From: Posidonia oceanica
Taxonomy: Eukaryota; Streptophyta; Magnoliopsida; Alismatales; Posidoniaceae
NCBI GenBank assembly: GCA_037176725.1
Contig: JAZBRS010000059.1
Span: 10,093,001-10,157,000 of the forward strand
Length of the DNA stretch: 64,000 bases
Reading direction: 5' to 3'
Each line of letters starts with the position of its first letter. The first letter of the stretch is position 1. The position numbers and the translations under genes are program-made. Below are positions 55,753-64,000 of the stretch, piece by piece. Under the pieces are notes generated by a model. The model did not search any database. It saw only the letters and a list, made by a program, of their open reading frames with translations, and was not told the origin of the DNA.

Positions 55753-56014
55753 TATTAATCACACACTCATAACTACCATACGTTATAGTATGATATTCTA
55801 TGTATAGCAGACCATACATTATAGTACATTATAGCAGGCCATACGTTATAGTATGATACTCTATGTATAGCAGGCCATACGTTATAGTACGTTATAGCAG
55901 GCCATACGTTATAGAGTTCTATATATATCTGTACATGTAAACTTTGTTAATATAGAAAACTTATATTCTCTCTTCCCTACGTGCTTCCTTCTTCTTCCAT
56001 CACATTTCTTAACT
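55753..56014 (+). repeat. 3' LTR of the copia element
   Basis: It follows a TTGAGGGGGCA polypurine tract and ends TTCTTAACT like the 5' LTR. It holds about five alternations of CATACGTTATAGTA and CTATGTATAGCAGGC or similar, more than the 5' LTR. Confidence 0.8.
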
Positions 56015-56597
56015 AGGCACTCGCCACTCACAGTAGGAGTGCCGAAGGAGGTTGGAGTCTGGAAGTGAAGTCGTTCGAGGAGGAGGCGGAGTCTGGAGGT
56101 AGGGCCGTGGGCGGAGTTGTTCGGGCCTTCGGGGACTCAAGGTCGCCGACGAGGATGGGGTTGGGCGAGTGGGCAAAATCGTTTGGGAACGTCAAGGATT
56201 GGCCGGACTTTCAGAGTCCTTCGGGCCTTGGGATTGGGTCGTCGGGCGTCAAGGATGGGCTGTGCGTAGACGGCGGACCAACGGAGCGGGTTTTTTTTCG
56301 TTTCATGGAGGAATAGTTAATTAGGTAGGTAATTAACAACATAATTACCTACATTCTTAAATAGATGTCATTATATATTACATATTTACTGACAACGTAA
56401 AAAAGTATTGTCGCTATAATTAATTTTTTGTAACGGTCAATGTTGTTGTCAGTAATTGTAATTTATACTAACAGTTTAAAATTGACTATTACAATATCTA
56501 ACTTATAGGGACGGTTGATTTTCACCGTCACTAATGATTAACTATACCGACGACCATTTCACATTGAGTGTCAGTAAATATGGGTTTTCTTGTAGTG
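56015..56597. mobile_element. Right end of a CACTA (En/Spm) element
   Basis: The right terminus on the minus strand reads CACTACAAGAAAACCCATA, the usual CACTA start. Subterminal DNA has short inverted and direct copies of GACA..GTC and ACGGT(C/T) motifs (56390-56580). A GC-rich stretch with a short open frame (56065-56316) lies before it and is unassigned. The other end of the element is not seen in the window. The 3 bases after it are cta. Confidence 0.75.
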
Positions 56598-57114
56598 CTA
56601 TAACAAGATCATGATTTCGTATTAGTAAATGATTCCTTTTATAAGATTATACTAATAGAAATCATAAGAGACAAAACTAAAATAATTATATATAATTCCA
56701 CATAAGGTGGTTGAGACAAAATACAATGTGTTTCTTGAGTAAATATTCTATTCACCAATGAGTTTGATAAACCATTCATTACTAAAAAATAAAAAAAGAT
56801 TGATTGTAGGATCAAGGATTAATAATTAACAAAGTTATAGAAATTGCTCGCAAGAATAGTCCATGTAAGAACAAAAGGATCAATGGTGAGTTATAGATAA
56901 TAAATAAAATAAATTAGTTTTAAATCTATAATTATTATAAATGTTTCCATTTGAAATATCTATTGTCTATCACTTAAATAATACAAAAATTTTCATTGAA
57001 AGGTGATTCACAAATTATAAATAAAAAAAATTGATTTTAATCAAATAAAATTGAATGTTTTATTAGAGTTCAATAGTTAAATTATTCATACAAAGTTATA
57101 TTACAAAACATGCG
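56598..57114. other. AT-rich DNA between CACTA end and hAT element
   Basis: Nothing recognisable. Confidence 0.5.
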
Positions 57115-57249
57115 CTTGTATACAGGGGCGAAGGCAAGGAGGGTCTGGTGGGGTCTTAGACCCCACAAGACTTTTGCAAAAATACTACTAAGTAGAGGAC
57201 TATTTCAAAATTTAACCAGTAAATTTTCAAAAACCCCAAACCCTATTCA

Positions 57250-57790
57250 TCTCCCTCCTCCACTGACTCCTTTCGCAAGCAACCCTTTTTGTAGCCGCTG
57301 CGCCTCCTCGGCTCCTCGACTCCTCAGCCCGGCTCCTCCTCCCACCGGCGGCACAGCATCCTCCAGTCCTCCTCCTCCGCCGGGCGCCGGACCGGACACC
57401 AACACTGCAACACAGGAGGTTAGTGCCTTAGTTTAGTGGGTTACACTTACGTACTTACACTTACAGTTTTATGCTAGTCGTCGTCGTACTCCTCTTCCTC
57501 CTCCTCCTCCGACGGCAGTGCGGCACAGCCTCCTTACACTTACAGTTTTACTCCAGTCATCGTCGTCGTCCTCGTCCTCATCCTCCTCCCCCTCCACCGG
57601 CGGCACAACCTCCTCCATTCCTCCTCCTCCAGTCGTCCTCCTCCTCCGCCGGGCGCCGGTGACAATGACTCAGTGAGTGCAACCTCCTCCTCCTCCTCCT
57701 CCTCCAGTCCTCCTCCTCCCTTCTCCAATCGTCCTCCTCCTTCACCGAGCGCTGGTGACAGTGAGTGCAACTGTGCAACCTCCTCCAGTC
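57250..57790. repeat. CCTCCTCCT-rich degenerate repeats in the hAT element
   Basis: Several blocks of CCTCCTCCTCC are joined by GGGCGCCGG, CAGTGAGTGCAAC and ACTTACAGTTTTA copies. Frames through it are Ser/Pro- or Glu/Arg-rich and are not supported as genes. Confidence 0.6.
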
Positions 57791-58606
57791 TTCCTCTCTC
57801 CTCCCTAGCTTTGGTGAGAAGTGCTTTTCCAAGGAAAGTAGTCCAAACAATTTTTTGTTTCAGAGCTTCTTTTGAAATGCAGTGCTTGATTTTTACGTGG
57901 TTTTCAACCAAAGTTTACCTATACAAAAAGATAGGGAAAAATAAAAGTAATATTATGATGATGTCACTTAACATCTCATTCTTCCAATATATTTGCCTTT
58001 TTATTCGGCTCCATCAGTAGTATAGACTAGAGCCTAGAGGTGCACTGTCAAAAGGCCTTTATTTGTAAGAAATATCCAACCATAAGGTATCCACCTCTAA
58101 AAGTATATTCATGATCCAACTTAAACCAATTTTAGGAAAAATAAAATTTCATTTTATAACATTATATTAAAATTATAAAGTAATCATAAACTCAGGGCTC
58201 ACCACTACTCCTGAACAGTAAACACAATCTAAATCCAACTGAAAAAAGAGGACACCAAATCATTCCTTTCCATTGAATTGTTTACATCCAAGATTGATAA
58301 TAATAAACTAGGTCCATGTAATATACATGTATTTTTATGTGTAGTGAGGAAGTGCAAACTCTTAATTTGTTATTTACATGTATTTTTATGTGATTAGTCC
58401 TTTTTGGTATCTCAGGCTCTTGCGTCATATTGTTGGACAAATTCTGGGATTTGCTGAGTTGAATAATATTAAATTAAGAGTCCTTGGACTTTTAATATAT
58501 TAGAATTGGAGTACAGGTGAGTTGTGTGTTAAATATTTTAGAAGTTTTTAGAGATAATTTATCAAGTTAAATTTTTCTGAGATTTCATACTTATGCTTAG
58601 TGCTTA

Positions 58607-59605
58607 TTGTCTTTTTTGTCTTATTTGATCATATTTTCAGTTACTTGTTCTTCATTCATTGATAAGTTCTTGATAAAAGGGAAAAAGAAAATCAATGAAG
58701 AAACTGATAGCAATCACACTTTTCCAAAGAAAAAGCATGTAGAGTTAAATCTGGATGATCTTCCTTCTGATCCTGGTTTAAGGCCACCAATATCTAGTTA
58801 TCCCTTCAATAATCAAGATAAAATTCGAATGACTTATATACAAAGATCACCTTGCCAACCTCGCCACCATAATTTTTCTTCCAAGTTTATTATTGATCAA
58901 AATCAAGAGTTTTCACAAACTTGGTTTAATCAATATCCTACTTGGCTAGAGTATAGTATTGCAAAGGATGCTGTGTTTTGTCTCTTTTTCTATCTCTTTA
59001 GATCATCTAATAAGAAATCTGATGCATTTGTGACAAATGGTTTCAATAATTGGAAAAAGAAGAGTAAATTACAAACACATGTGGGAAATCATAGTAGTGT
59101 TCACAATATAGCTAAGAGAGCTTGTAAAGCCTTGATGAATCAAGAGCAGCATGTTGAGACTTCTTTTTCTAGACATTCTGACAAAACTCGTCAAGAGTAT
59201 AGAAGACTTCTACAAACTGTTGTTCAGAATTTTTGTTTTCTTCTGAGAACTAGCGTAACTTTTCGTAAACATGATAAATCACAGAATTCAAGTAATCGAG
59301 GAAATTATGACATGCATCATGATGATGAATTTCTTGGTTTAAAAGGAATTGGTATTTTAGCCGAGAAGATGATTTCTAAGAAGAAAGATATCTTGTATCC
59401 TTTGGTTTATTTGCTTATCAAGTTGGTATTAATATTACCAATTGCTACATCGACTGTGGAGAGGTGTTTTTCTGCAATGAATATTGTCAAAACAAAATTA
59501 CGGAATCGAATGGATGATCATTGGATGAATGATACTTTGATTACTTACATTGAAAATGATATATTTGATAGCGTTAGCGATATGGTAATAATGCAACGCT
59601 TTTAA
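58607..59605 (+). pseudogene. hAT transposase-derived ORF: TTF-type zinc finger joined to dimerisation domain
   Basis: The 332-codon frame has DLPSDPGLRPPISSYPFNNQ, then the TTF-type zinc-finger segment (QTWFNQYPTWLEYSIAKDAVFCLFFYLF; one expected Cys is Phe), NGFNNWKKKSKLQTHVGNHSS, and a switch near residue 230 to the C-terminal hAT dimerisation domain (LILPIATSTVERCFSAMNIV, RNRMDDHWMNDTLITYIE). The central DDE core (several hundred residues in intact relatives) is absent. The first codon in this frame is TTG; the true start is probably in an upstream exon. It could bind transposon ends or form dimers but not catalyse transposition. Confidence 0.75.
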
Positions 59606-59764
59606 AATATAAAACCTCGTTGAGGACAATTGTAATTTTTTTTAATTTTTGGATTGTAATGAATAATGTTAATATATTATATTTGTTTGGAACTTTTATA
59701 AAAGTACTATATTTATTAGTAGCCCTCATTAAATTGAATTCTTGGCTTCGCCACTGCTTGTATA

Positions 59765-61019
59765 CTAGTGATGATAAAAATAGATGTATACACTTGCTTC
59801 TGATGGATCTTCGTTGACAGCGAGATTTAAATTAAAATAAAAGGTTTTTTATGAGATCACAAGGCAACCAAAATCAGATACATAAAGGAGATTAAAACAT
59901 TAACTTGACACGGTTTGAATCAAAACCAAAAAACAGAGCAATTACTTTAAGTTCAACCCAAGAGAAAGAAAGAAAGAAAGAGCATAGAGGACTCCAAGGA
60001 ATTGAAGAAGTCTTTAGAGTTCTTCATTAAATATGTCTTCAAGGTCTTCACCCAAGTTTCCTCTCCATTTGCATTTTCATTTGGTAATTGAATGGGTTTT
60101 GCATTTGAGCTTGGGTGAATGAACAGCTTCGTCCTCATTGAATGGGTTTTGGTCCACACGATTTGTTTCCAAATGAAATAGTAATAAGTACAGCTAAGAC
60201 TGCTATCTACCAATGCTATGTAGCAAGATTTAACACCACGTAAATTTGTCTTCCTGAAGTGATGGTGAAAGAGAGCAAGTAATGGCAAGGAATTTAGAAA
60301 AGTTAGGTTGGGGGATTGAGTTTGTGGAAAAGAAAAGGTTGGCATCCCGAGACGGGTTTGAATTCAATTGAGAGAAAGCTTCTTGGACTGTTAAGAATTT
60401 ATCCTTAATGCTGGAGAGAATGTCAAAAAAGTGAATTATAGTTGTTGAATTTTTATACCAATAGTTTAATCAAAAGAAGAGAATTTTTCTCATTTCCAAT
60501 AGAAACAAGCACACTAGTGTTAAAAGAAATCCTTTGTTTTAAGAATTTCTTTCAAAAAAGAGAAAAGAATTTGTTGTTCCTTTTAAAGATGTTCCTAAGG
60601 AAGCTTTCCTTGAAATATTTTTCTCAGATGATCTCCAACCAAAGTCCTCTATCATTGTTGAGTGCACGCCATAGAAATTTACATTTCAATGACTTGCCAA
60701 GTTTATTTAGATTGATGATTATGTTTTTTTGGTCTGAAAATTTGGTCATAGCTTGTTAAGTGGTACGTGTGCGAGTCGCATCTACCTCTATTCCATAGGG
60801 AATTTTTTTTTCTAATTAATTCAATTCGATTTTCGATACGTTTAGAGAGATGTATAGGACGGAAAGAAGATGAGTTGGAAGAGAAGAACCAAAGAAATAA
60901 CGGAATTTAAGAGAGTAACTCTGCCAACAAGTTCAAGGAATTTATCACTCAAATTCTTGATTGTGAAGAAGAAACTCTGCCACCAAGTGAACGGAAAGAA
61001 GATAAGTTGGGAGAGTTCG
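59765..61019. other. AT-rich DNA without a supported gene
   Basis: Open frames at 59953-60345 (minus) and 60442-60759 (plus) have no recognisable domain and biased composition. They are not annotated. Confidence 0.45.
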
Positions 61020-61490
61020 TTCTTGAATGTTCTTTTTGGTTTCAGGAATAACTTCAAGATAGAAATTACTATTCCGTTTAGTTGTGTAAAAATCAAAATA
61101 AACTTGGAATAGTAATTTCTATTCTGATTTACTTATTTCAGAATATAGAATAAGTATTCTGGGAAAAGATGGAATAAAATTATTTCGCTAAGTTATTCTG
61201 ATACATGTATGTATACAGTATGTTTATTTTTTATTTAAAAATTAATACATATATAATATTTATTCTTGAATCTCCTATTTGGTTTCGGGAATAACTTCAA
61301 AATAGGAATTACTATTACATTTAGTTGTGTAAAAATCGAAATAAACTCGGAATAGTAATTTCTATTCTTATTTACTTATTCTAGAATATAGAATAGCTAT
61401 TCCGGGGAAAGGTGGAATAAAGTTATTCTGATATGTGTATGTATACGGTATGTTTATTTTTTGTTTAAAAATTAATACATATATAATATG
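61020..61490. repeat. Tandem dimer of a ~243-bp sequence
   Basis: The copy from 61020 (TTCTTGAATGTTC) and the copy from 61263 (TTCTTGAATCTCC) agree along their length, including GGAATAACTTCAA, GGAATAGTAATTTCTATTC and ATTAATACATATATAATAT. GGAATAG..CTATTC-type inverted pairs occur inside. Confidence 0.8.
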
Positions 61491-61998
61491 ATGTATACAT
61501 GCTTTAAAGTAGATATATATCTTGATAATTAAGTTGATCATTAATTTACATATTTTTCATTTATTCCAACACTTATTCTGATACTTATTCTACTTTTCAT
61601 CTAAATCAGAATATCTCCCTATATGTACTTATTCGCTTTTAAAAGAAAATCACTTTCAAATTGAATAGCAATATTATAAAAATATTGATATTACTTTTCA
61701 ATTATTCTTATTTTTTTTATTCTATATCTAAAAAAAGACGAAGTATTGACGTAAGAGTCTACAAATTGGAAGGAAACCAAGAAAAATGAGGTCTGCAATT
61801 GCAGTTTGCAGTTTTCCACTTGGTATATGCCCCCTCACATGGAGAAGCATGGGTAAGGGAGGTTTGATGTTTTACATTAATATTGGTGATGTTCAACTTC
61901 AAATAGTGAGAAACTTAAAAGTAATCCTGATGTTTGTGTCCATCTATGATTTGTGGCATGACAACTAGGGTATTAAACCGAAGAGTCCTTATCCCTAG
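61491..61998. other. AT-rich DNA, no supported feature
   Basis: Contains more GAATA/TATTC-type sequence related to the dimer at its start. No gene. Confidence 0.4.
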
Positions 61999-62880
61999 GT
62001 CATATTTGATTGGTATGATTGTAACATAAAGTAATCGAACTACAAGGAATTTGAATATATGAAATTAAATTACATTGTAAATATATTACATAGAAACCAA
62101 TTACAATGTTTGGATGACTAAAATTTATAGTTTATTATATATTATATAATCGATTCTAATAATCGTTAAAATCACACTGATCATAGTTGAAACAATTGCA
62201 GAGATCATCGATGTTATTCAGATGGTGATCAAAATTGCTTTGATGGTGGTCGATGTGATTTCGACAATCATGGAGTTGCTCCGACGATGGCTAGAGTTGC
62301 TCTGACAATCGTCGGAGTAGTTTCAATGACTGTTGAAATTTGTTTTGTTGACCACCAAAGTTGTTTTGGTGATAGACATAGTTGCTCTGACGACCACTGA
62401 AGTTGTTGCGGTGACCACTGTAGTTGCTCCGACAATAACCAAAGTTACTCCGGCACCCATCAGAGTTGTTCTAATGATGACCAGAGTTATTCCGGTGATG
62501 ATTGGAGTTGTTCCGGCGATCACTGGAGTTGTTTCGACGATGACCGGAGTTGCTCCAGTGACCGACGAAGTTGCTTCGACGATTGCAAGAGTTGCTCTAA
62601 TGACGATCGGAGTTGCTCTGGCGATCGTTGGAGTTGTTCCTACGATGGTTGGAGTTGTTCATCAATACGAGTCTTGTGGTGGCAACAACGTTGATGTACA
62701 TCGATGTTATTGGTACAACCATTACAAAGAACTTTGTAATTAAAGTATTACTATTTTTTATGTAATTAGATTATATCCAAATGAGATAATGGTTTACGAA
62801 GATAATCCAATTACGATGTTTAATTTAATGAACCAAACACCATAATCAATAAAGGAGTGTAATGCCAACCAAACATAGCC
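61999..62880. mobile_element. MITE-like element with GG(C/T).AT.TTTG.TTGG ends
   Basis: Left end GGTCATATTTGATTGGTATG and inverted right end GGCTATGTTTGGTTGGCATT match at about 15 of 22 bases. The flanking triplets are cta and tta, near the TWA target duplications of PIF/Harbinger (Tourist-like) elements. The 882-bp interior holds a minisatellite. Family assignment is tentative. Confidence 0.45.
62220..62665. repeat. 21-bp minisatellite, about 20 units
   Basis: Units of GGAGTTGCTCCGACGATGACC type recur every 21 bp. They are clear from 62490 to 62660 and decayed towards the left. Because 21 is a multiple of 3, long open frames arise (62333-62743 plus, 62323-62523 minus) and read as 7-residue repeats; they are not evidence of a gene. 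Confidence 0.85.
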
Positions 62881-64000
62881 TTACCCTTCCCAATAAAACG
62901 AGTAAAGGGTAGGACAATTATTTTTCTTTGTCAAGATTTATGTTCCGCGTACCCTTACTCTTCCCAAGAAACGAGTAATCAGTAGGATAATAAGGTAAAC
63001 GGGTAATACTGCTTGTAAAAAAAAAAAGGTAAACGGGTAATGAATTACAATGAAAAATCTGCAAGAATTATACACGATCAACAATATTTTTGAAAAAGGA
63101 TAATACAAAATCTATTCATAGTTCCTTAAGATATCTAAATAGTACCAATAATAAAATAATTTAAAGTATGACAGTCTTCAAAAAAATAATTTAAAGTTTA
63201 AAATAATGATAAAAAATGTCAGATGCCGACATCTAATTTAAAGTACATCCAACATTTTCTAATTTAAATAACAAAATAACATTGCTTCAAAAAAATTTAT
63301 CAGATTTTACACTCCATTTAATTATCATCTTATTGTAGCTTGCCTACTTCAAAAAGTACTCCACAGAATATCCATAAACACTTTTGTCAACACTCAACAA
63401 TTAGAAATCCACATCTTTCTTCTAAATTTGATTTACAAGAAGTAAAGAAATCAGATAATGGGTAAATAGGTATGGAATAAACTTATTTCATTATCCTATC
63501 TTATAACAAATCGGGTAATAAGGTGATGGATAAACCGATAAATTTTTTGAAATGGATAAAAAAATCTTTATCCACACCTTTTCCAACAGATAGGAACTTA
63601 ACAGGTAATGGCAGCTAGCTTGCCTTGAGACTGCTTTGTCACGTTTTGGGTCATTGTTATTGAAAACTTAAGAAGTTAACAATTGTTTACGGCTATAGCT
63701 TGCAGATCATCACTTTTGAAGAGCACAGTTTGCTCTATCTGTAATATCATACAGTACAAGAACCGAACCATGACTTAAAAAAAGAAAGCACTGATTTGCT
63801 TGGGTTGATTTCTTTTACTTGGTGGAAAATTGACACTCTTTTAAATTTACCGACAATCTTTTGTCTCCTTTGGAAACGTTTTTACGATATTGTGCCATTT
63901 CCTTCTCAGAAGTTTTGAAGTTAAATTCAGGCAAGTGGTCCGACGTTTTTTCAACATCCGGAGCCCGATTTCAAAAAATTCAGAAAATTTCATTTACAAC
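62881..64000. other. AT-rich DNA at the right end of the window
   Basis: A short duplicated block (CCCTTCCCAATAAAACGAGTAA near 62884 and CTCTTCCCAAGAAACGAGTAA near 62951) is visible. Otherwise no gene or element is supported. Confidence 0.45.

Larger units (their letters stand above)
29113..56014 (+). mobile_element. Ty1/copia retrotransposon split by Tat-C
   Basis: The 5' LTR (about 29113-29318), primer site, leader and first part of gag end at 29924. The rest of gag, protease, integrase, RT/RNase H and the 3' LTR resume at 52099. Without Tat-C the element is about 4.7 kb, a usual copia length. Gene order protease-integrase-RT and the RT type show copia. The two gag halves meet in frame at the Tat-C insertion. 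No clear target duplication flanks the copia LTRs. Confidence 0.9.
57123..59756 (+). mobile_element. hAT element with perfect 8-bp target duplication, internally deleted
   Basis: Left end CAGGGGCGAAGGCAAGG, right end (inverted) CAGTGGCGAAGCCAAG, matching at 14 of 16. Both are flanked by CTTGTATA (57115-57122 and 59757-59764), the 8-bp duplication expected of hAT. Inside are CTCC-rich repeats and an hAT-type ORF lacking its catalytic core. Confidence 0.9.

Noticed and set aside
56065..56316. 83-codon ORF in the GC-rich part before the CACTA end
   Set aside because: No domain and no splice or homology support; may be part of the CACTA element but cannot be called a gene.
59953..60345. 130-codon minus-strand ORF
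   Set aside because: No recognisable motif, AT-rich context, and no supporting neighbour.
62323..62743. Val/Thr-rich ORFs on both strands
   Set aside because: Arise from the 21-bp minisatellite, whose length preserves frames.

Overview
The window is repeat-rich nuclear DNA of a flowering plant. Nearly all of it is nested LTR retrotransposons, with three DNA-transposon remnants at the right end. I see no intact host gene, rRNA, tRNA or CRISPR array. Plant origin follows from the families: three Tat-clade Ty3/gypsy elements (a second RNase H after the first, tRNA-Arg-like primer sites, extra ORFs beside pol), a Ty1/copia element with an initiator-Met-type primer site, CACTA and hAT ends, plant mobile domain (PMD) genes, and AAACCCTA-rich LTR DNA. 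I cannot name the species.

Layout. (1) 1-222: the end of an LTR whose element lies off-window, inverted relative to its closest relative here. (2) 223-13423: Tat-A on the minus strand, with its 5' LTR at 12019-13423, gag, two protease-like domains, G-patch, RT, two RNase H domains and integrase, all decayed. Its 3' LTR is off-window. (3) 13424-about 29112: Tat-B on the plus strand. It is the host into which Tat-A inserted, and it begins here in mid-ORF at the G-patch. It carries pol, a sense extra ORF, a 119-bp hairpin satellite and a long LTR. (4) 29113-56014: a Ty1/copia element split inside gag by (5) Tat-C, 29925-52098, minus strand, 22.2 kb, with two 1534-bp LTRs. (6) 56015-56597: the end of a CACTA element. 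(7) 57123-59756: an internally deleted hAT element with a perfect 8-bp target duplication. (8) 59765-64000: AT-rich DNA with a 243-bp tandem dimer and a MITE-like element carrying a 21-bp minisatellite.

The most interesting part is Tat-C together with Tat-A. Between pol and the 3' LTR, Tat-C carries two genes on the opposite strand, both encoding PMD proteins. One has two exons. The other has nine exons that join in frame for 791 codons, apart from six TAG codons. Both families also carry many copies of a 21-bp dyad (6-bp half-site, invariant 9-bp spacer, 6-bp half-site) in U3, in the 5' leader and beside the antisense genes. The half-site sequence differs between families but the geometry does not, and in Tat-A the linked palindromes covary. 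I infer, without proof, a family-specific protein/DNA recognition system, possibly used against host silencing.

Decay is strongly patterned: most in-frame stops I could place are TAG where CAG (Gln) is expected. This fits deamination of methylated C in CHG context. The two Tat-C LTRs differ at about 54 of 1534 positions by hand count, mostly by transitions.
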